64,000 nucleotides of DNA from Candidatus Obscuribacterales bacterium. GTDB lineage: Bacteria; Cyanobacteriota; Vampirovibrionia; Obscuribacterales; Obscuribacteraceae. The position numbers and the translations under genes are program-made. Within the stretch, counting starts at the first letter, position 1. Every line of letters starts with the position of its first letter. The stretch is taken from assembly GCA_019752635.1 (NCBI GenBank), contig JAIELX010000018.1:52211-116210 (forward strand). Direction: 5' to 3'. Below the pieces are notes generated by a model. It was not told the DNA's origin, did no database searches, and saw nothing but the letters and a program-made list of their open reading frames with translations. This document shows, one piece after another, positions 26,516 through 35,143 of the stretch.

Positions 26516-27649
26516 TTACCCTCTGCAAGCGCGCTCCAAAATTCTTACAAACTCTTCTCGCGGAATCAAGCGAGGATTGTTTGCAAGCCTCACCGCATCC
26601 ACTTTCTCAGCAATCGATCTTAAATCATCGGCAGTGATTTGCAGATCCTGAAGCGCAGTGGCCAATCCACATTCGCGAATCATGCGTCGCAACTGATCGC
26701 AGGCATCCGCCGTTGTCGTGACATTGAGTAGTCCGCAAAGTTCTCCAACTGCCGCAAGATTCCAGTTCGGGTTGCCTTCAAACTCAACGTCGCGTCTACT
26801 TGTATTGTAATCAAAGAACTCAGGCAACGTCAGCGCGACGGCATGACCGTGAGGGATCTTAAAATCATAAGTAAAGCCGTAAGAGAAAGCGTGCGCGGCC
26901 GTCGTGCCGGCGATGTTAATTGCCTTTCCAGCGAGGTGGGCAGCCCGCGCCATGTTTACACGTGCATCAAAATCGCCGTCCTTCACCGCGGCAATCAAAC
27001 TACCAAATGACAGGCGCAGCGACTCTCGCGAATACTCGCGCGATTCCGACGTCGCCCGCCTGGACCAGAAGGATTCGATTGCTTGAGCCATGGCGTCAAG
27101 TCCGGAACAAGCTGTTTCGTAAGGCGGTAGGCTGCGGGTCAAGTTTGCATCAACAATTGCAGCATAGGGTAACAGTATCGGCGAAGCGAGCGAGAATTTA
27201 CGACCGGCTAAGTAGACCGCGGCAAAAGAGGTGGCTTCACTGCCGGTTCCCGCAGTTGTCGGCACGGCAACAACTGGCACCGCATTCAGTGCGCTTAGAT
27301 CGTTTTCCAACAACTGCGTTGCGGAGCAGTGGTTAGTCGCCAACGCGGAAAGCCCTTTAGCAGAGTCTATTACGGCCCCTCCTCCAATTGCCAGAATCAA
27401 ATCAGGATTGAATTTTCTTAGAGCGGGGACCAATTTGTCCAACTCTTCCAAACAAACTACCAATGGAGACTGCCGGATGTGACAACAGTTTCGCCCGGAC
27501 AGAACACTGCTAATCGCTGCCGCTGCGCCTGATTTTTCGAAGGAGCGATCACCTGTTAAGAGCAAGATTCTGGACGCGCCAAGACCTTCGATAATTTGCC
27601 CAACTTCGACTAAGCCGCCAGGTCGGACAATGGCGCTATCCGTCTCCAT
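26516..27649 (-). CDS. Iron-type alcohol dehydrogenase family, probable phosphonoacetaldehyde reductase
   Basis: The 377-residue product belongs to the group III (iron-containing) alcohol dehydrogenases: AIGGGAVIDSAKG nucleotide-binding loop near 88-100, PTTAGTGSEAT near 130, and the metal region with GLDAMAQAIES, AAHAFSY and IPHGHA. The usual His in D-A-x-x-H-A-x-E is Gln here, so metal binding may differ. Between phosphonopyruvate decarboxylase and the transferase, its expected job is reducing phosphonoacetaldehyde to 2-hydroxyethylphosphonate, as PhpC-type enzymes do. The ATG start has AAAGG seven bases upstream and overlaps the end of the preceding gene by 14 bases. Confidence 0.85.
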   Translation of the reverse strand: METDSAIVRPGGLVEVGQIIEGLGASRILLLTGDRSFEKSGAAAAISSVLSGRNCCHIRQSPLVVCLEELDKLVPALRKFNPDLILAIGGGAVIDSAKGLSALATNHCSATQLLENDLSALNAVPVVAVPTTAGTGSEATSFAAVYLAGRKFSLASPILLPYAAIVDANLTRSLPPYETACSGLDAMAQAIESFWSRRATSESREYSRESLRLSFGSLIAAVKDGDFDARVNMARAAHLAGKAINIAGTTAAHAFSYGFTYDFKIPHGHAVALTLPEFFDYNTSRRDVEFEGNPNWNLAAVGELCGLLNVTTTADACDQLRRMIRECGLATALQDLQITADDLRSIAEKVDAVRLANNPRLIPREEFVRILERACRG

Positions 27650-28784
27650 GGGGAAGCCTTTCTACAAAAAGTTGCATAAACCGGCTCTTCAATTGCTGCG
27701 GAGTTTCCGCCGGACGAGCGAGATCTTCCCTTGATCCAGCGGCAACAATAACCTCCACCAGCGCCGGTCCGCCCCCCGACGGGATTGCCTGAAGCGCGGA
27801 TTTGAGTGATTCCTCAGAATCCACCTGAAGAGACCGTGCATAGTTAAGGGCTGCACCAACCAACGAAAAGTTCGTCGCGGGATTAACAGTGGGTTGGCCG
27901 CCAACAGATTCGTGCACCCGATTATTCAAAATAAAATGCGTAAGGTTCTTCGGAGCGGCAGCTGCAATGGCGGCAAGATGCCCCATATGCATTAGGGCGG
28001 CGCCATCACCGTCGAGACAGTATACTGGCGTGTCGGGCGCTGTTAGACAGATCCCCAACGCAATCTGCGAAGCATGCCCCATCCCACCGACACAATAGAA
28101 ATCTTGCCCAACGCCACCGGGATTTGCATGTCGATACTCGTAAAGCTCGCGGGCGATCTTCCCCGTGCTTGCAACAAAACGCGTTCGGGATCCACCGTGT
28201 TGAGCAATCATGGCAATTGCAGCTTCACGAGTCATAAGTTCAGAACTCCGCGGAGCATCGGGCAACCCGTTTTCCCCGGCGAAAGCACCCTTGCGAACGA
28301 GAATGGCGGCCGGACCGCTGCGTTCTTTCGCGAACCGCAGACATCGCTCGATGGTCGCTTCCAAATCAGAGTCGGTCCCTAGTAATTCGAAGGGAATATC
28401 TAGAGCCAGCATGAGACGCTCCATGATTGCACCTTGCTTCTTGTGCTGGGGCTCATCTTGCACGCCGGGCTCACCACGAAACCCAATGACTAGCAGAAGC
28501 GGAATGCCGAATACCAGAGGGTCTGCAAGTGAAAGAAGAGGATTAATCGCATTGCCCAAACCGGAGTTTTGCATGTAAACGCAGCCAATTTTGCCGGTAG
28601 CAAGATGGTAACCACACGCAAGCGCGACAGCCGAGCCTTCGTTGGCACAGACTTGAAACTCTGCAGAATCCAGAGTGGTGCTGGCCAGAGCAAGCAAGTT
28701 TTTCAGAAGTGAATCAGGCACTCCAGCAAAGAAGCTTACCTGCTTCGATTTCAAAATGGCGATAAACTCAGCAGGATCAAGCAT
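27636..28784 (-). CDS. Phosphonopyruvate decarboxylase
   Basis: The 382-residue product is a thiamine diphosphate enzyme of the phosphonopyruvate/sulfopyruvate decarboxylase family. It has FFAGVPDSLLKNL at the N-terminus, the active-site Glu region CANEGSAVALACGYH near 45, and the cofactor motif GDGAALMHMGHLAAIA near 245 ending in FILNN. It turns phosphonopyruvate into phosphonoacetaldehyde, which pulls the unfavourable PEP mutase reaction forward. Sulfopyruvate decarboxylase is excluded by the neighbouring PEP mutase. It starts 23 bp after the pepM stop. Confidence 0.92.
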   Translation of the reverse strand: MLDPAEFIAILKSKQVSFFAGVPDSLLKNLLALASTTLDSAEFQVCANEGSAVALACGYHLATGKIGCVYMQNSGLGNAINPLLSLADPLVFGIPLLLVIGFRGEPGVQDEPQHKKQGAIMERLMLALDIPFELLGTDSDLEATIERCLRFAKERSGPAAILVRKGAFAGENGLPDAPRSSELMTREAAIAMIAQHGGSRTRFVASTGKIARELYEYRHANPGGVGQDFYCVGGMGHASQIALGICLTAPDTPVYCLDGDGAALMHMGHLAAIAAAAPKNLTHFILNNRVHESVGGQPTVNPATNFSLVGAALNYARSLQVDSEESLKSALQAIPSGGGPALVEVIVAAGSREDLARPAETPQQLKSRFMQLFVERLPHGDG

Positions 28785-28807
28785 TAAAGTCGACTCTCGG
28801 TAACCGG

Positions 28808-30127
28808 TCAGCGGGCCCTGTCCACTGTCTTTTCCTCAGGAAACAACTGAAGAAGTTCAGCAACGGAAATGAGCGATTGATCAACTTCTGCAGAGCGCCC
28901 GCTTCGCAAGATACTCTCAGCGGTGGAAACCATGGCCGGGTAAGCGCTTCGCAGTAGATGGTTTGCATGAATCACAACGTTTATTCCTGCTTTCTGCAGA
29001 ACATCCTGGTGCAGAGAGTTGAAGCTGGTCGGTGCCACCACCAAAGGTTTGTTCAGTCCCATCTGTCGATAGCGCTCCGCGAACTCGATAATCTCTTTTC
29101 CATCCTTCTGACGGCTGTGGATAAAAATGCCATCGGCTCCGGCATCTATATATTTTTGCGCCCGCAGAAGCGCATCCTCCATCCCTTTTCCCAGTATCAA
29201 ACTTTCAATACGAGCGATGATGAGAAATTCGCGGGTGACGGCGGCACGCTTACCGTAGGACAGCTTGTAGCAGAAATTCTCAATAGTATCCTGGGTCTGC
29301 TCAACATCAGTTCCGTAAAGCGAGTTGCGCTTTAGTCCGACCTTATCTTCGACAATGACGGCAGAGACGCCCAGCCGCTCCAACGAACGCACGGTAAAAG
29401 CGAAATGCTCGGCAATGCCACCGGTATCTCCGTCAAAGATAATAGGTTTGGTGGTTGTCTCAAGAATATCGTTCAGCGTCTGCAGCCTCGATGTCTTATC
29501 AACATATTCGATATCCGGCTTCGCTTTTGCTGTCGAATCAGTTAGAGATGAAAGCCAGATACCATCAAACTCTACAGTCCGCCCGTTCACCTCTACTTGT
29601 GTGTTTTCGACGATATGAGCACTAAGTCCGTTGTGTGCCTCCAAAAAGATCAAAGTCTCTTTCGACTCGAGTAACCGTAGCATGCGTTTCATGCGCAACT
29701 GCGGGGTGGTGCCGATTTCGCGCATGAACTGATTAGCTTGGGTCGAAGAAATATCCTTGGTGTACGGCACCTCCTCGAGTTTTCCACCCCATTCGGACAA
29801 GACCTCGATTACTCGACTGCGAGTCGCTTTCTGCACTCCGACTTTCCAGTCATCGCCGTGCACGACATAGTCGGGACGATACTTACGCAGGTTATCGGTG
29901 TAGTCCAAAGTATTTTGCTCGACCACTTCGTCAACGCCCTTGATGCTGCCGATGATCTGTACTCGTTGATCGTAGCTCAAGTACGGGAGTCGCTTGTAGC
30001 TGGCGATCGCCTTGTCGGTAAGCAGACCCACGATGACTCGACCAAGCTCGCTGGCGCGTTTGATGACGTTCAGATGCCCGGGATGGATCAAGTCTGCGCT
30101 CATTCCTACATAGACTGTCGCGGACAT
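28808..30127 (-). CDS. pepM: Phosphoenolpyruvate mutase fused to an N-terminal cytidylyltransferase-like domain
   Basis: The 439-residue product joins two enzymes. Residues 1-130 are a TagD/PntC-like nucleotidyltransferase with the HPGH motif at 15-18. Residues about 150-415 are PEP mutase, with the diagnostic [10 protein letters not shown] at 260-269. PEP mutase rearranges PEP into phosphonopyruvate, the entry to nearly all natural C-P compounds. The other domain probably activates the final phosphonate with CTP. The start is ATG 30127, preceded by a GGGGGGAG ribosome site; the 31 upstream in-frame codons add nothing protein-like. The gene leads a four-gene operon with overlaps or short gaps. 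Substrate of the cytidylyltransferase domain is inferred from context. Confidence 0.95.
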   Translation of the reverse strand: MSATVYVGMSADLIHPGHLNVIKRASELGRVIVGLLTDKAIASYKRLPYLSYDQRVQIIGSIKGVDEVVEQNTLDYTDNLRKYRPDYVVHGDDWKVGVQKATRSRVIEVLSEWGGKLEEVPYTKDISSTQANQFMREIGTTPQLRMKRMLRLLESKETLIFLEAHNGLSAHIVENTQVEVNGRTVEFDGIWLSSLTDSTAKAKPDIEYVDKTSRLQTLNDILETTTKPIIFDGDTGGIAEHFAFTVRSLERLGVSAVIVEDKVGLKRNSLYGTDVEQTQDTIENFCYKLSYGKRAAVTREFLIIARIESLILGKGMEDALLRAQKYIDAGADGIFIHSRQKDGKEIIEFAERYRQMGLNKPLVVAPTSFNSLHQDVLQKAGINVVIHANHLLRSAYPAMVSTAESILRSGRSAEVDQSLISVAELLQLFPEEKTVDRAR

Positions 30128-30219
30128 AACTCCCCCCTTCCCAAACGGACAGTCAATTCTATCAAGAATGTACAGAACGACTTGGTCTTGACGCGATAAG
30201 CCGGGAACGGCGGGCATCA

Positions 30220-30633
30220 CAAGCCCGGACTAAGCTGCTCAAGATTTTATGCCATTGCGCGAACATCACTTGCCATCCCCCGCGACTTCGTTGAAAAGAC
30301 TTTCGAACGAAATGAGAGACTCTTCATCCGCAAGGTGCCTAATCTTCCCGTGGAGGCAGTGGTGATACTAAAACCGGTGCTCGAATCCGGTCGGGCACAA
30401 ATATGTGTTCAACTAAGTCATTACCTAAATGCCGGTTGTACGTGCGGCCCACCGACTGCGGTCAGCACTGCGCGTACAGCTTTTCAAACAATGGTGGAGC
30501 ATTAGGGGGCATTGCCATACATACCTGGCGATAGCCCTATAAAGGTATCAGGCATAATCTGTCGATAGGAAATTGAAAGTTTACTTCGAGCGAAACCGCA
30601 ACGAAGTTCAATCCTCTGGAGGAACCATAGAAA
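30220..30633. other. Intergenic region upstream of the phosphonate operon
   Basis: Together with the 30128-30219 leader this is about 500 bp between divergent genes and should hold both promoters. The clearest structure is a 10-bp hairpin with wobbles (30438-30447 with 30468-30477, 20-nt loop) followed by CTTTTC on the plus strand. A stretch near 30344-30408 looks vaguely tRNA-like but does not fold properly. I see no gene in it. Confidence 0.4.
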
Positions 30634-30948
30634 ATGTTCAATGACAAAAACCTGGAATGCTGTGGTTGCCGCAATGAATTCTTGTTCTCCGGCGCAGAAC
30701 AAGAATTCTTCGCGATGAAAGGGTTGAAAAACGAACCCAAACGCTGCCCCGATTGCAGATTAGTTGCGCGCATTGAACGAAGCGGCGGCGACACGGGAAC
30801 CGTCACCAATGCAACGTGCGCGACCTGCGGTCATGCTACCAGAGTGCCGTTTCAACCAAAAGGGCATCGTCCCATCCTCTGCCTCTCCTGCCTTCACACG
30901 AACAGAGACGCTGCCCAAAAGGAACCCACTCTGGCAATCGTCAGCTAG
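30634..30948 (+). CDS. Double zinc-ribbon protein
   Basis: The 104-residue product has a first zinc ribbon of the zf-trcl type, CCGCRNEFLFSGAEQEFF with a later CPDC (residues about 9-48). A second CxxC pair follows: CATCGHATRVPF and CLSC at about 67-89. This paired arrangement is common in small bacterial zinc-ribbon proteins that are thought to bind nucleic acids; the role is unknown. GGAGGAAC lies about 12 bases before the ATG, a little far. The C-terminus is short and unstructured. Confidence 0.85.
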   Translation: MFNDKNLECCGCRNEFLFSGAEQEFFAMKGLKNEPKRCPDCRLVARIERSGGDTGTVTNATCATCGHATRVPFQPKGHRPILCLSCLHTNRDAAQKEPTLAIVS

Positions 30949-30977
30949 CCTCATTTCGTTCCAGCCCCGGGGTTTAG

Positions 30978-31006
30978 TTGTACGTACCTCACTGGTACAC
31001 TAACAT
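30978..31006 (+). promoter_or_regulatory. Candidate sigma-70 promoter for the membrane protein gene
   Basis: TTGTAC (30978-30983) and TAACAT (31001-31006) are separated by 17 bp and lie just upstream of ATG 31028. The spacer contains GTAC palindromes. Match to consensus is 4 of 6 in the first box and 4 of 6 in the second, so this is tentative. Confidence 0.3.
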
Positions 31007-31027
31007 AGGAACAGCCCCGAGGATAAA

Positions 31028-31930
31028 ATGAAAGCACCGGCGCCCCGCAACATTAGCCAGCGGATTGTGTACCGGTATAGCGCGCTGACTGTAACCTGCT
31101 TTGTCGGCGCGATGCTGCAAGCTCTTGCAGTAGGGCTGACTGTCGCCCTCGTCACATCATTCCGCTATGAACAGTTCGGCTTAGCTCGACTGCTCTGGTT
31201 CGTGCCCTCACACGAGTTTCTGTGGCGAGCCTGGTGCGTTGCCTATAGCCTTAGTGCGCTCGGATTGCTTCTGATCGCGGTGAACTGGTCGCAATTGGTG
31301 GCACGGCGATTTCGAGAAACCGCACAGTTCTCAACGTTGCTCATCGCGATCAGCTCATACGCAGCCATCGACGCGTACCTGATGATGATGACTCAGTTTA
31401 GCGATCTGGCTCGCGACGCAAACTACAACTTCAGCGTCAATCAGCTTGGAACGATGCAGTTATCGGCCGTGACAGTCACGCAGTTTCTGACGAGACTGAT
31501 GCTCTTGTCCAATTCATTGGAATGTATTGCCGGCATCATCTTGTCCATCTGCGGCTTTCTGACCCCGAAGTTTCCACGCGCAGTGGCCTGGTTGGGATTG
31601 ATAATATGGCTGATTGCAATTAACGCGACCATTACCGCAGCGTGTGGACAAACAGATCTCGCAGTGAAGATCTACTACGGTAGCAGGGCATTACTCATTG
31701 CCTTGTTCACCACGTTTGGTTCCGTTTGCACTCTTCGGGCCGCAGACAAGAGCGCAGGTTCGCTGAACAAAGTGACGACAGGCGCCGAACCTGCGTCTCC
31801 ACCTTTGCAAGAAGCACAAGCATCAACGAACGAAACAAGCGCTCCGGTAGATTCCTCACCGACGGAAGGAGAGCCCGAGGAGCTTGCCGGCGTTGATGCT
31901 ACAACAGCGACGGATTGGAGAGCTACTTAG
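31028..31930 (+). CDS. Multi-span membrane protein of unknown function
   Basis: The 300-residue product has about six hydrophobic segments between residues 20 and 240 (for example LTVTCFVGAMLQALAVGLTV, LSALGLLLIAVNW, LECIAGIILSICGFL, VAWLGLIIWLIAINATI). It ends in a roughly 55-residue Pro/Ser/Thr/Glu-rich tail. I recognise no transport or enzyme motif. The stop overlaps the 3' end of serS by eight bases in convergent orientation. Confidence 0.75.
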   Translation: MKAPAPRNISQRIVYRYSALTVTCFVGAMLQALAVGLTVALVTSFRYEQFGLARLLWFVPSHEFLWRAWCVAYSLSALGLLLIAVNWSQLVARRFRETAQFSTLLIAISSYAAIDAYLMMMTQFSDLARDANYNFSVNQLGTMQLSAVTVTQFLTRLMLLSNSLECIAGIILSICGFLTPKFPRAVAWLGLIIWLIAINATITAACGQTDLAVKIYYGSRALLIALFTTFGSVCTLRAADKSAGSLNKVTTGAEPASPPLQEAQASTNETSAPVDSSPTEGEPEELAGVDATTATDWRAT

Positions 31931-33215
31931 ATTTGACCAACTCGCCCGGCTTTCGAATGAACGTCTTTCCGCCGAGGTAAGGTACCAGGACATTAGGGAT
32001 CTTGACGCTGCCATCGGGTTGTTGGTTGTTTTCCAAAATTGCGGCAAGGGCGCGACCGATTGCCAGTCCTGAGCCATTTATGGTATGTAAGAAACGGGGC
32101 TTGCCACCATCGGCGGGGCGATAGCGAATATTCGCGCGTCGGGCCTGAAAATCACCGAAATTACTGCACGAGCTAATCTCGCGATACTTGTTCTGGGCCG
32201 GGAACCATACTTCCAGGTCGTAGCACTTTCGCGCACAGAACCCCATATCTCCAGCACACAACAAAACACGGCGCCAGGGCAGTTCCAATGCATCCAGGAT
32301 GGCTTCGGCATCCTGAGTCAGTCTTTCATGCTCGTCTTCTGAGGTTTCAGGAGTGCAGAATTTCACCAGCTCAACTTTGTTGAATTGATGCTGGCGAATG
32401 TAGCCCCGAGTGTCCTTACCTGCTGAACCGGCTTCACGCCTGAAACAAGGCGTGTAGGCAGTATGGTACAACGGCAAGCTTGTCTCTTCCAAAATTTCTT
32501 CCCGGTACAAATTGGTTACCGGAACTTCTGCGGTCGGCACCAAATACAGTTCATCATCCGCGCAGCGGTAGAAATCGCCCTCGAACTTAGGAAGCTGCCC
32601 TGTTCCAATCATGCACTCGCGATTGACCATGACCGGAGGAAAAACTTCGATGTAGTTCTTAGCACCGTGCAAATCCAACATGAAATTCATCAGCGCACGT
32701 TCCATCTGCGCGCCCATGCCCATTAGCACAGTAAACCGCGATTCGGAAATCTTTACTCCGCGTTCAAAATCGAACACGCCCAACTCGTCGCCCAACTCGT
32801 AATGGTGCTTGGGATTTTCAATTTTCGGAATATCTCCATGGCGATGAACTTCCACATTGGCGTGCTCATCAGCTCCATCAGGGACCGAAGGGTCTGGTGG
32901 ATTAGGGACCGAGAGTTGCAATTCTAGTAGTTTCTCTTCCAACTCACGCTTGCGCACGTCCATTTCTTCGCGCTGTTCTTTGAGTTCTTTGCTTTCCTTC
33001 TTCAGCAGTTCTTTTTGTTCGGCCGGAACCTTGCCGGTCTTGAAAAGCTCGGAGATCTCATTGGTTCTGCGGTTCGAGGCTTCCCAGTCGGAAAGAACTT
33101 TTCGGTAATCTTTGTCAAGCTCCAGAATCGGAGCAATGGTCCAGTCCCCGTTGCGGCGGGCCAGAGCCTTTTCGATGTCTTCCGCCTTCTCGCGAATAAC
33201 TTTCAAATCCAGCAT
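31923..33215 (-). CDS. serS: Seryl-tRNA synthetase
   Basis: The 430-residue product matches bacterial SerRS. It has the N-terminal coiled-coil arm (about 30-105) that grips the long tRNA-Ser variable arm, then the class II catalytic core with motif 2 (TPCFRREAGSAGKDTRGYIRQHQFNKVE) and motif 3 (NGSGLAIGRALAAILENNQ). It charges tRNA-Ser and tRNA-Sec with serine. Length is typical. It is divergent from yraN. Confidence 0.98.
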   Translation of the reverse strand: MLDLKVIREKAEDIEKALARRNGDWTIAPILELDKDYRKVLSDWEASNRRTNEISELFKTGKVPAEQKELLKKESKELKEQREEMDVRKRELEEKLLELQLSVPNPPDPSVPDGADEHANVEVHRHGDIPKIENPKHHYELGDELGVFDFERGVKISESRFTVLMGMGAQMERALMNFMLDLHGAKNYIEVFPPVMVNRECMIGTGQLPKFEGDFYRCADDELYLVPTAEVPVTNLYREEILEETSLPLYHTAYTPCFRREAGSAGKDTRGYIRQHQFNKVELVKFCTPETSEDEHERLTQDAEAILDALELPWRRVLLCAGDMGFCARKCYDLEVWFPAQNKYREISSCSNFGDFQARRANIRYRPADGGKPRFLHTINGSGLAIGRALAAILENNQQPDGSVKIPNVLVPYLGGKTFIRKPGELVKSK

Positions 33216-33307
33216 GATTTTGAGCTTCTCTCGTTGAACTTTTTCGACGCAATTTACGTATTGATAGATGAACCTAGCATTATATCCAAATTGAAAAGGA
33301 GCACATC

Positions 33308-33721
33308 ATGACAGCCTTCAAATCGAGACGAATCGCAAAAGCAGGAGAGGACAGCGTCGCCGATTACCTGGAAGAGCGCGGCTACACGATTCTAGAGCGA
33401 AATTGGCGAAACGGTCGCCACGGAGAGCTCGACCTAATCGCCCGCGGTCCACACGGGGTAAACATCTTCGTCGAAGTAAAGACACGCAGCACGGATGTTC
33501 TTGAGCCAGGCATTCCGACTTCGGGCTTTGAGACAATTACTTCCGGCAAACAGCGAAAAATAATTCGCGCGGCCAAAAGCTATCTGGCGATGATGAAGAT
33601 CCAGGATGAGGCGCGTTTCGACGCTGCTCTCGTCGCCACACACAGCGTCGGCACGGGCACAGACTTCCAGGTGGTAATCGACGAGATCGTCTATGTTGAA
33701 GGGGCGTTCCATCCGAAGTAG
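33308..33721 (+). CDS. yraN: YraN/UPF0102-family endonuclease-fold protein
   Basis: The 137-residue product matches UPF0102: GEDSVADYLEERGYTILERNWRNGRHGELDLIA followed by VFVEVKTR-type residues (FVEVKTRS). The E-x-D...E-V-K pattern is the PD-(D/E)xK nuclease core. Its cellular role is not settled; relatives are linked to DNA processing. AAGGAG lies about seven bases before the ATG. Length is normal. Confidence 0.93.
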   Translation: MTAFKSRRIAKAGEDSVADYLEERGYTILERNWRNGRHGELDLIARGPHGVNIFVEVKTRSTDVLEPGIPTSGFETITSGKQRKIIRAAKSYLAMMKIQDEARFDAALVATHSVGTGTDFQVVIDEIVYVEGAFHPK

Positions 33722-34070
33722 CCCCGCGGCGGTCTCAAAGCAAATTTAACTCATCGGCCCGGCGAAACCACGCTGAGGGCCGAATGAAATAGAAGCAATG
33801 AAGAAGTTGAAACATTGTCATCATTAAGCGAAAAACAGCCGAAAAGGCTTATCCTTGCGTAGTTTCCCCAGTGACTCCACCTCTGGCGGTTGCTAACCTC
33901 GTTGGTAATGTAGGGCACGCATACAGAGGACAAATCGCTGTATCGCAAAGTTCGAACGCAATCGAACACAAGTATCGGGCGCTTAGCAGCGAAGAATTGG
34001 CAAGCACTTCGTCCGGTTTTGACGGCACGGCATCTCTCAATGCGACGGTTTAAGTAGGGGCGCGGTAATT
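33722..34070 (+). other. Intergenic region after yraN
   Basis: About 350 bp. An inverted repeat TCGGCCC (33754-33760) with GGGCCGA (33777-33783) may end the yraN transcript, though no T run follows. A second small hairpin AGCC-GAAAA-GGCT lies near 33836. A 60-codon GTG frame (33871-34053) is open but has no ribosome site or recognisable composition, so I do not call it a gene. Confidence 0.4.
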
Positions 34071-34997
34071 ATGTTTCGCATGAAAAAACTCAATTTTAAT
34101 AAGGCAAAAGTACGATCAGCTTCATTTCTGCCGGAAAGTTTTCGCCGGACAACCACGATGTTCCCGGAGTGCATCAGAAGCAATGTCAAAGATATCAAAG
34201 AAACAGTTGCAGTGCGCTTTCACCACCTGGTCGTCGGTCTGGAAGGCAGCCAGCGCACCGGTTGCCTCAAGATAGAATCACCACGCACGAAATCACGATC
34301 GGCCGTTCTGCTCTACAAAGGCAGAGTGGTGGGTTGCGTTTACGGACGCAAAAACATGGTCTGCCAGTACCTAGCAGAAGATGCGCATAAATGCGCCATG
34401 TCCGATTTGGCTTCACCGGGAAACTCTGTTGAGGCCTATGAATTGCCGGAAGAGATTGTTCTGGCAGCCGCATCACTATTTTGTGGTCAGCCAGTGCATC
34501 TGGATCAGTCGCCGGCTCCTGAGCGGGTTTTTGAACAGGCAATGGCGACAGTGGTGCGTTCGGGACACCCCGGATGCGTGGTCCTCACCTCGGAAGCCAA
34601 TGAAAGCATGTGCCTCTTTTACATCTACAACGGACAAGTACTTGGGGTTCACTCTGCGAAAGACGGTTGGCTCTCTAGCACAAAACCCGACTTTCTCAGG
34701 CAATACGTTCGCGATCTCGGACCGGTTCGCATCATGGGCGCGGTCCTCCCCTGTCGTGCAACCGCCCCGGAACAAATTGGTTTCAGCCTGAGCGGCTTGG
34801 GCGACCGACCTTCGGTAAATCACGCTCAAATCGCTTCGCTAAATGCATTGGGAGAAGGCGCAATCGCCCTTTCCTCAGAAAAGTCCCGTTCGACACCGGG
34901 CGGCCCCATGGGCGAAGGCGACTCCAGCCGAGCCCGTTCTCGCAGTCGAGTCAGACGATTCAACGAGCGTTCGACATTCAATATCACACCGGCGTGA
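34071..34997 (+). CDS. PATAN/DUF4388-like protein with two similar halves
   Basis: The 308-residue product contains two stretches with the pattern of PATAN/DUF4388 modules. Near residues 60-95: GCLKIES...SAVLLYKGRVVGCVYGRK. Near 165-205: GCVVLTSEANESMCLFYIYNGQVLGVHSAKDG. In that family a short beta unit ends in G-x-V/I with a following helix, and members often act with response regulators, as in PatA. The C-terminal 45 residues are Arg/Ser-rich and disordered. The family call is by eye and tentative. A strong hairpin follows the gene at 35031. Confidence 0.6.
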   Translation: MFRMKKLNFNKAKVRSASFLPESFRRTTTMFPECIRSNVKDIKETVAVRFHHLVVGLEGSQRTGCLKIESPRTKSRSAVLLYKGRVVGCVYGRKNMVCQYLAEDAHKCAMSDLASPGNSVEAYELPEEIVLAAASLFCGQPVHLDQSPAPERVFEQAMATVVRSGHPGCVVLTSEANESMCLFYIYNGQVLGVHSAKDGWLSSTKPDFLRQYVRDLGPVRIMGAVLPCRATAPEQIGFSLSGLGDRPSVNHAQIASLNALGEGAIALSSEKSRSTPGGPMGEGDSSRARSRSRVRRFNERSTFNITPA

Positions 34998-35030
34998 TTT
35001 CACCAGTCATCCAGGAACTCAAAAACCCGC

Positions 35031-35058
35031 ACGCGCGTTAGCTCCCGCTAAGGCGCGT
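35031..35058 (+). terminator. Hairpin after the PATAN-like gene
   Basis: A 12-bp stem with one G-G mismatch (35031-35042 with 35047-35058) and a 4-nt loop TCCC, 33 bp after the stop at 34997. There is no clean T run. A TATAAT box at 35066-35071 directly downstream could serve lysA, though I see no -35 at the right distance. Confidence 0.45.
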
Positions 35059-35143
35059 ACGTCTGTATAATTCTGTTCAGGCGTAATTGAATAATCACAG
35101 CAGATCCCCCGGTACTTCGGACGCGACGGGCGAAAGGAAAATC

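Noticed and set aside
30344..30408. tRNA-like sequence with a TCGAATCC loop and a partly pairing acceptor stem
   Set aside because: The acceptor stem has a mismatch, the T loop would be nine bases, and no proper D or anticodon arm can be drawn.
33871..34053. 60-codon GTG frame before the PATAN-like gene
   Set aside because: No ribosome site or recognisable composition; kept only as a note on the intergenic region.
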